From Streptomyces sp. AC555_RSS877 (GTDB taxonomy: Bacteria > Actinomycetota > Actinomycetes > Streptomycetales > Streptomycetaceae), in assembly GCF_019049245.1 (NCBI RefSeq), contig NZ_JAGMUK010000040.1, positions 124,001 through 188,000 on the forward strand: DNA of 64,000 nucleotides, read 5' to 3'. Of the stretch, positions 14,648 through 22,604 are shown piece after piece. Both the position numbers and the translations under genes were made by a program. Within the stretch, counting starts at the first letter, position 1. Every line of letters begins with the position of its first letter. The notes below the pieces were generated by a model that ran no database searches, was not told where the DNA came from, and saw nothing but the letters and a program-made list of their open reading frames with translations.

Positions 14648-17254
14648 TCAGGTTGCGGAGCCGCGTTCTGTGGGCCGCCCGAGCGGCGGCAGGAACGGCA
14701 GGTGCGCGGTCGTCCGGTCGTCGAGGGCCGCGCCGAGCGCGAGCAGGCACCCTGCCGTTCCGGTGCCCAGGTCCATCGACAGCCGCATCATCTGGTGCCC
14801 CGGGAAGGCCAGTTGGCCCTGGTAGGACATCGCGAACCAGCCGAGCCCGGCGATCTGCTCGCCGAGCCGTGCGTCGCCGGCACCGGGCGTGCCGGTGCGG
14901 GCGAGGTGCAGGATCATCCCGGCACGGCCCTGGAAGAGGCCGGGCTGCGCGTAGAAGCGGGAGGTGGCGGCGGTCAGTACGCCGGCGCGGGCCCGCTCCC
15001 ACTCGCCGGTGTCGTCGGCGACGTGGGCGAGGTAGTCGTCGAGGACCATCCCGATGCCCGCGCTGCCGTCGCCGAGGTACGGCAGCGTCCGCCAGCCCTC
15101 GTCGACCTCCAGCGAGCCGCCCTCGCGGGTCACACAGTTCTCCAGGTCCCGGCGCAGCGCCCCGCCGGCCGCCGTCAGCAGCTCCGGCTCGCCGGTGTGC
15201 TCGTACTGCCGCAGCAGGAACAGCGCGGGCCCGGTCCAGCCCCGCAGGAGTCCGGCCCGGCGCCGAGGCGTGGTGGGAGGCGGCTCCGCGAGTCGCCGTA
15301 CGAGGATCCGAGCGGCCTCGGCGGCCCGTTCGGCGAGCTCCTCCTCGCCGGTGGTGTCGGCAAGGCCGCGCAGGACCAGGCCGAGTCCGGCCAGTCCGCC
15401 GTGCAGGTCGGAGGAGAGGTTCTGCCAGCGCTCCTTCAGGATCCCGTCGATCAGGTCGAGGGCGCGCTGCCGGTGGCCGAGCCGGTCCAGGACGTGGGCG
15501 ACGCCCGCGAGACCGTCGTACAGGCCGAGCGAGGTGCCGATCGGGGGCGGCGCGGTGTGGTCGAGGAGCCAGCGTTCGCCCTCGTCGTACCTTTCGGCGC
15601 CGACCGCGTCCAGCGCGTACAGCACGCCGGCCGCGCCGTGCGCGAGTCCGAGGCCGCCGCCGTCGGAGAACTGGGTGATGTCGCCGGGGAAGAGCCGGTC
15701 GTCGCGCTCGGGGGTGGCCGAGGCGAGGAGCGCCTTGACCATGGAATCGCGGCTGTAGGGCCAGTCGCCGGGCTCCACGAAGGACACCGGGGGCGGCGAC
15801 GGGCGCGCGGCCACGTCCCGCGTGATCTCCGTGACCGCCTCCTGCAGGAACTCCTTCGGTACGTCCGGGAACTGGCCGGCGATGACCTCCGCCAGGTGGG
15901 CCGCCTTGCCCCGGTCCACGACGAACAGCGTCGTGACGGGCAGGAAGAGGGCCAGGCGCAGGCAGGCCAGCGCATACCGGTCCACGTCGATGCCCGTACG
16001 GTCTGGCGGGGCGAAGAAGCCCGGATGGGCGACCACCTGCCGGCCCTGTTCCGAGACGGGGGCCGCGGCCTCGAAGTCGAGCAGGGACACCGACTCCTCG
16101 TCCGGGCCGACCATGATGTTGAAGACATGCAGGTCGTTGAAGACGATCCCGCGTGCGTGCACCGCTTCCACCGCCCGCTCCACCGCCTGGTGGATGCGCA
16201 CCGCCCACGCCGAGTAGGCGGCGACCGCCTCCGGATCCGGGTCCGGGGTCAGCAGGGGGTGCCGCTCGGCGAAGAAGGAGTTGAGCGGCCGCCCCTCCAG
16301 GAAGTCCATGACCAGGAAACGGTGGTCGCCGAGCGTGAACCAGTCCCGCACCTCCGGCACCACACCGGTCCCGGACACCTGCTCCAGGGCGTACTTCTCC
16401 CGTTCGAGGCGGGTGATCGCGTCGGCTCCGTCGGAGGCCAGTCCCGCGTGCGGCCGCCCCTCCTTGAGAACGACCTTGCTGCCGTCCCGGAGATCGGTGC
16501 CCGCGTACACCCCGCCGCCGTTGGAGAAGTGCAGCGCCTTCTCGATCCGGTACGGCAGCTCGCCCACCGTCGTGGTGTTCCGCGCCGCCAGATGCGGCTC
16601 CAGGAAGGCAGGCAGCGTGACCCACTCCGGCACCTGGAAGGAGGGTGCCCGCCGGTCCGGCACCAGTCGACCCTCGCCGTCGCGCACCGCCGGCACGAGC
16701 GAGCCGCGGTCGTCGACGACGAAGGTGCGCGCGAAGGCGCCGTAGCGGACGTACAGCGGGCCGTCGTACCAGCGCAGGTCGGTGAGGATGTACGGCCCTT
16801 CGAAGCCCTCCAGGAGCCGGCCCAGCTCGCGCAGCACGTCGTGCAGCTGCTCCTCGTCGGCCGGATAGACGGTGACGAACTTGCCGCTGGTGTCGCGACC
16901 CGCGTACTTGGTGTTGCGCAGGTGCAGCAGATGCGGGCCGGGCACGAACTTGAACGGGATGCGGCGCGGCACGCAGTAGTCCCACACGATCGCGGCGATC
17001 TTCTCCGCGTTCGCCCGGACGGCCGAGGCGTGGATCTTCCAGCCCTGGGCCGGACCCGCCACCGGTGAGCCGTCCGGGCCGAGCGGCGTAAGCGCCAGCC
17101 AGTCGCCGATCCGCGTCGCGTCCCAGCCCTCGGGAACCGCGCGCCGCGCCGTCTCGTACAGCGGCGCCGCCTCCTGTCCCTCCGCGGACAGCCGGTCCGG
17201 CGTCTCGTAGAAGTGTCTGTCGGCGAGTGCGTACACCTCGTAGCGCTTGTCCAT
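14648..17254 (-). CDS. ramC: RamC/AmfT-like class III lanthionine synthetase
   Basis: Trifunctional enzyme of 868 residues that phosphorylates Ser in RamS, eliminates phosphate and cyclises with Cys. The N-terminal lyase-like domain (1-200) contains KFVPGPHLLHLRNTKYAGRD. The kinase domain (about 225-500) has the Lys-containing KVVLKEGRP, catalytic loop IVFNDLHVFNIM and metal-binding LLDFEAAA. The C-terminal LanC-like domain (about 510-850) shows repeats such as GLYDGLAGVAHVL and DLHGGLAGLGLVL. It lacks the Cys-Cys-His zinc ligands (the expected site reads MDLGTGTAGCLLAL), as in all class III enzymes. ATG at 17254 follows GGGGGA. It is the first gene of ramC-ramS-ramA-ramB. The promoter should lie in 17255-17442, shared with a divergent PP2C gene; no RamR site was identified there. 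Confidence 0.95.
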   Translation of the reverse strand: MDKRYEVYALADRHFYETPDRLSAEGQEAAPLYETARRAVPEGWDATRIGDWLALTPLGPDGSPVAGPAQGWKIHASAVRANAEKIAAIVWDYCVPRRIPFKFVPGPHLLHLRNTKYAGRDTSGKFVTVYPADEEQLHDVLRELGRLLEGFEGPYILTDLRWYDGPLYVRYGAFARTFVVDDRGSLVPAVRDGEGRLVPDRRAPSFQVPEWVTLPAFLEPHLAARNTTTVGELPYRIEKALHFSNGGGVYAGTDLRDGSKVVLKEGRPHAGLASDGADAITRLEREKYALEQVSGTGVVPEVRDWFTLGDHRFLVMDFLEGRPLNSFFAERHPLLTPDPDPEAVAAYSAWAVRIHQAVERAVEAVHARGIVFNDLHVFNIMVGPDEESVSLLDFEAAAPVSEQGRQVVAHPGFFAPPDRTGIDVDRYALACLRLALFLPVTTLFVVDRGKAAHLAEVIAGQFPDVPKEFLQEAVTEITRDVAARPSPPPVSFVEPGDWPYSRDSMVKALLASATPERDDRLFPGDITQFSDGGGLGLAHGAAGVLYALDAVGAERYDEGERWLLDHTAPPPIGTSLGLYDGLAGVAHVLDRLGHRQRALDLIDGILKERWQNLSSDLHGGLAGLGLVLRGLADTTGEEELAERAAEAARILVRRLAEPPPTTPRRRAGLLRGWTGPALFLLRQYEHTGEPELLTAAGGALRRDLENCVTREGGSLEVDEGWRTLPYLGDGSAGIGMVLDDYLAHVADDTGEWERARAGVLTAATSRFYAQPGLFQGRAGMILHLARTGTPGAGDARLGEQIAGLGWFAMSYQGQLAFPGHQMMRLSMDLGTGTAGCLLALGAALDDRTTAHLPFLPPLGRPTERGSAT

Positions 17255-17442
17255 GCGTCCCCCTCCGTGGAACCGGCACTGAGCCTTCCAGTGAGCCCAC
17301 GGCCACGGACAGTCACGTCTGTCACGAGGTCACCGTGCGGAACGCATGCGTAAAGACATGTTCGGGGAGTTTCGAGCGCGGACCGCCCGGTGGCTCCACG
17401 GAACGGTCACAGGGGCTGCGCAGGTGCCCCATAAGCGTTGTA

Positions 17443-19959
17443 ATGGCGGACGTGGTCAGTGAGGGCGCGGCGGGACGCGGAGCGAGAACGCTGCGTGCCG
17501 AAGCTGCCCTGACCTCGCTCACGGACGAACCGGGCTCACCGCAACGGCTGCACCACCTCCTCGAACTGACGCTCGTTTTCGCGGGAGCGACCTTCGCCGC
17601 CGTGTACATCCCGGCCGAGGACGACGACCTGTTGTGCCTGATCGAATCCGCCGGTGTGCCCCGGACGCTGTACGGGCTGCGCGACACCTACGCCCGCTCC
17701 GGCCGCTCCCCGGTGGCCACCGCCCTGCGCGACGGCCAACCGGTGGTGCTCGGCCCCGGAGAACTCGCCGCCTGCCCCGAGTCCCGGCGCGCGCTCTCGC
17801 CGGAGTTCCATCTGGCGGCCCTGCCCGCGCACGGCGACGGGGGCGGAGCCTGCCTGCTCGCCGTCAGCGAGGACACGGCCGGTTTCGGCACCGAGGGCCG
17901 CAAGTGCCTCGAACTGATCGCCGGCGCCGTCGTCCGCCCGGCCCCCGCCGAGCGCACCGAGGGCGGCGACCTGGCCGCCGGTGCCTTCAGCCTCGCCATG
18001 GACACCGGCCGCGTCGAGGTCGGCGACGAGATCCTGGAACTGTTCGGCATCGGCGCCGACGCGTTCGACGGCAAGGTCGAGACGCTGCTCGGCCTCACCG
18101 TGCCGGAGGACCTTCCCTCGCTGATGTCGGTGGTGGAGGCCGACCACATGTCCATCGGCGACCGCGAGCTGGAGTTCCGCGTCCTGCAGCCCACCGGACC
18201 GCCCAGATGGCTCAGGCTGCGCGGTCGCCTCCTGCCCGGCGGCGACGGCCGCCCGGTACGGCTCGTGGGTACCGTCGGCGACGCCACCACGCTGCGCTCC
18301 GACGTCACCGACGTGGCCCGCGTCCAGCGCCTGGCCGCCGCCCTCGCCATCGCGGGCACGGTCCGCGACGTCAGTCACGCCGTCGTCGCCGCGCTGCGCG
18401 CACCGCTGCGGGCCGACCGGATCGCCCTCGCCGAACTGGAGGGCGACCGGCTCGTCGTCACCGTCCTCGACCCGCCCGAACCGGAAGACTGGCCCGAGCT
18501 GTGGCGCCTGGAATGGCGCTCCGAATGGCCCGACGCGCCCGTGCGCGCCATGCCCACCCTCGCCGCCGCCCTGCGCGAGGGCCGCGCGCAGATCTGGCCC
18601 GCCGGCACCGCCCTGGAGCCCGCCCTCGCCGAGGTCGGCCCCGGCGGCCTGGCGGTACTGCCGCTGCCCGGAGTGGGCCGGATGGCGGGCGCCTGTCTCA
18701 TCGGCTGGGACACCCCGCACGACTTCGGTACCGACGAGCGCGCCCTGCTGACCGCCTCCGCGGGCCTCGCCGGGCAGGCCCTGATGCGCGCCCACGCCTT
18801 CGACGCCGAGCACGAACTCGTCGGCATGCTCCAGCGCCAGCTGCTGCCGCGCCGCCTGCCCGAACTGCCCGGCGCGGTGGCCGTCGCCCGCTACCTGCCG
18901 AGCACGGCGGGCCTCGAGCTCGGCGGCGACTGGTACGACGTGATCCCCCTGCCGGACAACCACGTCGCCCTCGTCATCGGCGACGTCCAGGGCCACAGCG
19001 CGGCCGCCGCCACCCTCATGGGCCAGATGCGCACCGCCCTGCGCGCCTACGCCGTCGAGGGCCACCCCCCGGACGTGGTCGTCTCGCACGCCAACCGCCT
19101 CCTGATGGACCTGGAGACCGACCTCTTCGCCACCTGCGCCTACGTAGACGTCGACCTGGAGGAGGGCTCCGCCTGGTACGTGCGCGCCGGACACCTCCCG
19201 CCGGTGCTGCGTCACCCGGACGGCAGCACCGAGATCCCCGAGGCGGACGGCGGCCCGCCGCTCGGCGTGGTGAGGCAGGGCGAGTTCCCGATGAGCCCGC
19301 TCAGGCTGCAGTCGGGCACCGTCCTGGCCCTGACCACGGACGGTCTGGTCGAGTCCCACGAAGCCGACATCGACGAGGGCATGAACCGCTTCGCCCACGG
19401 GCTGGCCGTCTCCGACCCCGGCCACCTCGGCCTCGTCGCCGACGCCCTGCTCGGCAACGCCCGCCGCAGCGACGACGTCGCCCTGCTCCTGCTGCGCTAC
19501 GACGGCATGGCCTCCCGCCCGCAGCGCGAGGCCTGGACGGTGTGGCGCGTCCCCCAGGCCGTCGGGCAGGCCCGCCGCTTCACCCGCCGCACCCTGCGTG
19601 CCTGGGGCATCCCGGCGGACGCCATGGACGCCGTCCTGCTCGTCGTCTCCGAACTCGTCACCAACGCCCTGGTCCACACCGACGGCCGGGTCCGTCTCGA
19701 CCTCACCCTCGTCAACCACCGGATGCGCGTCGCCGTCACCGACTCCTCCGCGCGCACCCCCGTCAAGCCCACCAGCATCGGCTGGGAGGCCACCGGCGGC
19801 CGAGGCATCCTCCTCGTCGAGGCCATGTCGGCGACGTGGGGGACCGTGCCGGTCAGCGGCGGCAAGCAGGTCTGGAGCGAGATCTCCCTGGAGGGGTACG
19901 ACGTCGCGCCGACCGGGGTACCCGGGGCCCACAACCCCGAGCAGAGAGGCATGCCATGA
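17443..19959 (+). CDS. GAF/PAS sensor with PP2C (SpoIIE) phosphatase and HATPase anti-sigma domain
   Basis: Protein of 838 residues: an N-terminal GAF-like domain (about 20-165), a PAS-like segment (about 175-285), a second GAF (about 300-460), a PP2C/SpoIIE phosphatase (about 475-690) with GGDWYDVIPL, VIGDVQGHS, RAGHLPPVL and TTDGLVES, and a C-terminal GHKL domain (about 700-825) with SELVTNALVHT and GGRGILLVEAM. A phosphatase fused to an anti-sigma-like kinase domain can both phosphorylate and dephosphorylate an anti-sigma antagonist, giving a one-protein partner switch. It diverges from ramC. ATG at 17443 is chosen for position, but its ribosome site is weak, and GTG at 17452 in the same frame is possible. 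The last four bases overlap the CBS gene. Confidence 0.88.
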   Translation: MADVVSEGAAGRGARTLRAEAALTSLTDEPGSPQRLHHLLELTLVFAGATFAAVYIPAEDDDLLCLIESAGVPRTLYGLRDTYARSGRSPVATALRDGQPVVLGPGELAACPESRRALSPEFHLAALPAHGDGGGACLLAVSEDTAGFGTEGRKCLELIAGAVVRPAPAERTEGGDLAAGAFSLAMDTGRVEVGDEILELFGIGADAFDGKVETLLGLTVPEDLPSLMSVVEADHMSIGDRELEFRVLQPTGPPRWLRLRGRLLPGGDGRPVRLVGTVGDATTLRSDVTDVARVQRLAAALAIAGTVRDVSHAVVAALRAPLRADRIALAELEGDRLVVTVLDPPEPEDWPELWRLEWRSEWPDAPVRAMPTLAAALREGRAQIWPAGTALEPALAEVGPGGLAVLPLPGVGRMAGACLIGWDTPHDFGTDERALLTASAGLAGQALMRAHAFDAEHELVGMLQRQLLPRRLPELPGAVAVARYLPSTAGLELGGDWYDVIPLPDNHVALVIGDVQGHSAAAATLMGQMRTALRAYAVEGHPPDVVVSHANRLLMDLETDLFATCAYVDVDLEEGSAWYVRAGHLPPVLRHPDGSTEIPEADGGPPLGVVRQGEFPMSPLRLQSGTVLALTTDGLVESHEADIDEGMNRFAHGLAVSDPGHLGLVADALLGNARRSDDVALLLLRYDGMASRPQREAWTVWRVPQAVGQARRFTRRTLRAWGIPADAMDAVLLVVSELVTNALVHTDGRVRLDLTLVNHRMRVAVTDSSARTPVKPTSIGWEATGGRGILLVEAMSATWGTVPVSGGKQVWSEISLEGYDVAPTGVPGAHNPEQRGMP

Positions 19960-20375
19960 CCCAGCACGTCAGCGACATCATGACCAGCGCGCCGGTCACC
20001 GTGGAACCGCAGACGTCCGTGACGGCGGTGGCCCGGATCATGCGCGACCAGGACCTCGGAGCCGTCATCGTCACGGACGGGGACGAGCTGCGCGGCCTGG
20101 TCACCGACCGCGACCTCGTGGTGCGCTCGCTCGCCGAGGGCGGCGACCCCGAGCAGACCACCGTCGTCGACGCCTGCAGCGGCGACCTGGTCACCCTGAC
20201 CCCCGAGGACGACGTGGACCACGCCGTCGAGCTCATGCGCGAGCACGCGGTACGCCGTCTCCCGGTCGTCGAGGGCGGCCGCCCCGTCGGCATCGTCGCC
20301 CTTGCCGACCTGGCGATGGAACGGGACCCCGGGTCGGCCCTGGGCGACATCAGCGCGGCCCGGCCCAACACCTGA
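19956..20375 (+). CDS. Tandem CBS-domain protein
   Basis: Protein of 139 residues made of two CBS motifs: VSDIMTSAPVTVEPQTSV...LGAVIVTDGDELRGLVTDRD and VVDACSGDLVTLTPEDDV...RRLPVVEGGRPVGIVALADL. Paired CBS modules bind adenine nucleotides. The start overlaps the phosphatase stop as ATGA, so the two are made together; an energy-state input to the partner switch is an attractive inference. Stand-alone CBS proteins of this size are common in Streptomyces and their targets are mostly unknown. Confidence 0.92.
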   Translation: MTQHVSDIMTSAPVTVEPQTSVTAVARIMRDQDLGAVIVTDGDELRGLVTDRDLVVRSLAEGGDPEQTTVVDACSGDLVTLTPEDDVDHAVELMREHAVRRLPVVEGGRPVGIVALADLAMERDPGSALGDISAARPNT

Positions 20376-20400
20376 GGACGACAGTACGAACGGAAGTGCG

Positions 20401-20431
20401 AAACCGGTGCCCGGGAAGGGGGCGCCGGTTT
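20401..20431 (+). terminator. Terminator after the CBS gene
   Basis: Arms AAACCGGTGCCC (20401-20412) and GGGCGCCGGTTT (20420-20431) pair over 12 bp with one wobble, and the right arm ends in TTT. It lies 26 bp after the CBS stop. Confidence 0.75.
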
Positions 20432-20537
20432 CACCGCACCGTCTGGGGGGACTCGGTGGCACAGCTCGGAAGGACGGAGCGCCCGGCCCCGGAGCGGGCC
20501 GAGGGCAGGACCGGACGCAGAAGGAAGATGAAGTGCC

Positions 20538-20717
20538 GTGACCGCGCAGACCAGTGAGAAACCCGTCGCCCGCAGGCCCGAGACGGGCTGGTCGAGGGCC
20601 CGCCGCCTGCGCGACGGACGTGCCCTGAGGACCTGCCTGCCCGCCGTGGCGGACGAGAGCACCCAGCGCACCGCGCGGCCGGACGGCGAGGGGAACATCT
20701 TCAGGGGCGAGGACTGA
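20538..20717 (+). CDS. Small hypothetical protein (59 aa)
   Basis: GTG at 20538, preceded by AAGGAAGATGAAG, opens a 59-codon frame ending TGA at 20717. The product is basic and hydrophilic (ETGWSRARRLRDGRAL) with one Cys and no membrane segment or signal peptide. It sits alone between the CBS terminator and the rml remnants. Codon bias fits coding sequence but the length is short; it could be a chance frame. Confidence 0.35.
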   Translation: MTAQTSEKPVARRPETGWSRARRLRDGRALRTCLPAVADESTQRTARPDGEGNIFRGED

Positions 20718-20790
20718 CCGTCAGACACAGGCCGTGACGCCAGGGCCATGTGCTCGCCACGGTCCGTTCTGCCGGGCTATGGTGACGCAG

Positions 20791-21009
20791 ATGAAGGCTC
20801 TCGTGTCGTCCGGCGGCGCCGGTACACGGTTGAGGCCGATCACGCACACGTCGGCCAAACAGCTGGTGCCCGTTGCCAACAAAGCTGTGCTGTTCCAAGG
20901 CCCGCAGGCCAGGATCCGCCTCGCGCCCCCACCAGCGGCCGGCCCCGCCGGAACCCTGGTCGGCGACTCCCGCGTCGGAGACCGCGGCGAGGTGCAGATC
21001 CACGCATGA
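20791..21009 (+). pseudogene. Remnant of glucose-1-phosphate thymidylyltransferase (rmlA-like), internal deletion
   Basis: The 72-codon frame starts MKALVSSGGAGTRLRPITHT and continues with SAKQLVPVANK, the N terminus of the long RmlA/StrD family with its nucleotide-binding loop. After about 38 residues similarity stops, and the last residues LVGDSRVGDRGEVQIHA resemble that family's extreme C terminus (typically GDHSKVQI). About 280 internal residues, including the catalytic core, are missing, so the product cannot be active. The frame is still open, and its stop overlaps the next ATG (ATGA), as in an intact operon. Confidence 0.85.
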
Positions 21010-21410
21010 ACCTCCTCGTCACCGGCGCCGCCGGGTTCATCGAGCCGGCCCACGTCCGCATGCCGCGCGCAGACGAAGCGTCCGACGCGCCCCGGACCAC
21101 AGCGCTCGACAGGCTCGCCCGCGCCGGCGCCCTCGGTCCTCCCGAACTCGGCCTTCCCCGGCCGGAGTTCGTGCGGGGCGACATCCACGAGGCCGGGCCC
21201 TTCGACGAACCGACGGCCGACGTCGACCCGGTCGTGCCCTCCGCCACCCAGTCGCACACCGATCACTCGATCGCAAGTGCGAACGATTTCGTCCTCCGGT
21301 GGGATACCCGCGGCGCCTACCGGGACCGCGTCGACCGGTCCAAGGTCCGCACCGCACCCGGCCACCGCGGGTGGCAGCCCCTGAAGCGACACGCACAGGG
21401 CCTGTCATGA
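21006..21410 (+). pseudogene. Remnant of dTDP-glucose 4,6-dehydratase (rmlB-like), degenerate
   Basis: The 134-codon frame starts MNLLVTGAAGFIEPAHVR, the NAD-binding N terminus of RmlB, where GFIGSHYVR is expected. Further family-like stretches follow: LDRLARAGALGPPEL, PEFVRGDIHEAGPFDE and SHTDHSIASANDFV. The catalytic Tyr-x3-Lys and the C-terminal two thirds are absent. Substitutions in the GxxGxxG motif and poor matches elsewhere indicate a longer decay than for the flanking remnants. Both ends keep ATGA overlaps with neighbours. Confidence 0.82.
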
Positions 21411-21682
21411 GGCGGCCGATCACCGAAGCGGGCGACGCCCCCGGACCCAACTCCGTCCGTACGACGACCCCGTGCGCATCCCGCCGCGACGCGGGCGGTT
21501 CCCCGCCCGCCCCCAGCTCCGGCGAGGCCACCTGGTACGACCCGGCCCGTGAGGTGTTCCGCCTCCTCGGCGCCGGCCCCGACCGGGTGCGCCCCGTCGG
21601 TGGCGAGGCCCTTCCCCGGCCCGCCCCCCGCCCCACCCCGAATGAAGCCCCTCCACGGATCCGCAAGGAGTCCCCTGCGTGA
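21407..21682 (+). pseudogene. Remnant of dTDP-4-dehydrorhamnose reductase (rmlD-like), C-terminal part
   Basis: The 91-codon frame contains SSGEATWYDPAREVFRLLGA, then GPDRVRPVGGEALPRPAPRP. This is the C-terminal substrate-binding region of RmlD (family pattern SGETTWY...REIFRLLGADP.RV.P), but the NAD-binding half is missing and the first 45 residues have no similarity. ATG at 21407 overlaps the rmlB remnant stop, and the stop overlaps the methyltransferase GTG. The operon spacing therefore survived while the enzymes were lost. Confidence 0.8.
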
Positions 21683-22482
21683 AACGCCATGAGTTCCTGC
21701 GGGAGCTGCACAAGGTCAGCGCCAACCGCAACTACCTCGAGATCGGGGTCAACGACGGACGCAGTCTTGCCCTCTCCCGCGTCCCCAGCATCGCGATCGA
21801 CCCCGCGTTCAAGGTGGTCACCGAGATCCGGTGCGACGTCCACCTGGTGAAGGCCACCAGCGACGACTTCTTCGCCCGGCCCAACCCGATCGGCCACCTC
21901 AAGGGCGGCCGTCACCCGATGCGCAACCTGCGCCGGGGCCGCAGCCCGATCGGCTACTGGCGGCGCACCACCCTCGACCTGTCGTTCATCGACGGCATGC
22001 ACCTGTTCGAGTACGCGCTGCGCGACTTCATGAACGTGGAGAAGCACTCCGACTGGTCGAGCGTGATCGTCCTCGACGACATGCTGCCCCGCAACATCGA
22101 CGAGGCCGCCCGCGACCGGCACACCGGTGCCTGGACCGGGGACGTCTACAAGGTCGCCGAGATCCTCGGCCGCTACCGCCCCGACCTGGTCACCGTCTTC
22201 GTCGACACCCAGCCCACCGGTCAGCTCGTCGTGTTCGGCGCCGACCCGGACAACAGGGTCCTGGACGACAAGTACGACGAGATCATGGCCGAGTTCGACG
22301 TGCCGGACCCGCAGAAGGTGCCCGAGGCGATCCTGGAACGGGTCCAGGCGGTGCCGCCGAAGGCTCTGGTGGAAGCCCCCTTCTGGGGCCCGCTGGCCAA
22401 GGCCCGCAACCTCGGTGTCAGCCGCTCCCGCGGCTGGGAGCCGCTGCGCACGGCCCTGGAGAAGGCCACCGGCACTCGCTGA
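21679..22482 (+). CDS. SAM-dependent methyltransferase of the class I, Methyltransf_24-like type
   Basis: Protein of 267 residues. The N terminus NYLEIGVNDGRSLAL is the SAM-binding glycine loop, with the acidic IAIDPAFKV strand after it. DLSFIDGMHLFEYALRDF and VIVLDDMLPRN are typical of the cephalosporin hydroxylase/Methyltransf_24 group that acts on sugars or small glycosylated products. GTG at 21679 has AAGGAG at ideal spacing. It overlaps the rmlD remnant by four bases and is the only intact gene of that operon, so it may once have modified a deoxysugar-containing polymer. A clear terminator follows. Confidence 0.85.
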   Translation: MKRHEFLRELHKVSANRNYLEIGVNDGRSLALSRVPSIAIDPAFKVVTEIRCDVHLVKATSDDFFARPNPIGHLKGGRHPMRNLRRGRSPIGYWRRTTLDLSFIDGMHLFEYALRDFMNVEKHSDWSSVIVLDDMLPRNIDEAARDRHTGAWTGDVYKVAEILGRYRPDLVTVFVDTQPTGQLVVFGADPDNRVLDDKYDEIMAEFDVPDPQKVPEAILERVQAVPPKALVEAPFWGPLAKARNLGVSRSRGWEPLRTALEKATGTR

Positions 22483-22515
22483 CCCCCCGGGGCCTAGCAG
22501 GCCCTCACAGAACAC

Positions 22516-22557
22516 GGAGCGGGTCCGGGACCACCACAGTGGTCCCGGACCCGCTCC
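22516..22557. terminator. Bidirectional terminator between methyltransferase and glycosyltransferase
   Basis: A perfect 19-bp stem (GGAGCGGGTCCGGGACCAC, 22516-22534, with 22539-22557) closes a 4-base loop. It lies between two convergent genes, 34 bp after one stop and 48 bp after the other. Confidence 0.9.
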
Positions 22558-22604
22558 GCCTTGGCGAGCGCCGGCGCCGCGCACGGTGCCGGCGCACGCA
22601 TGTC

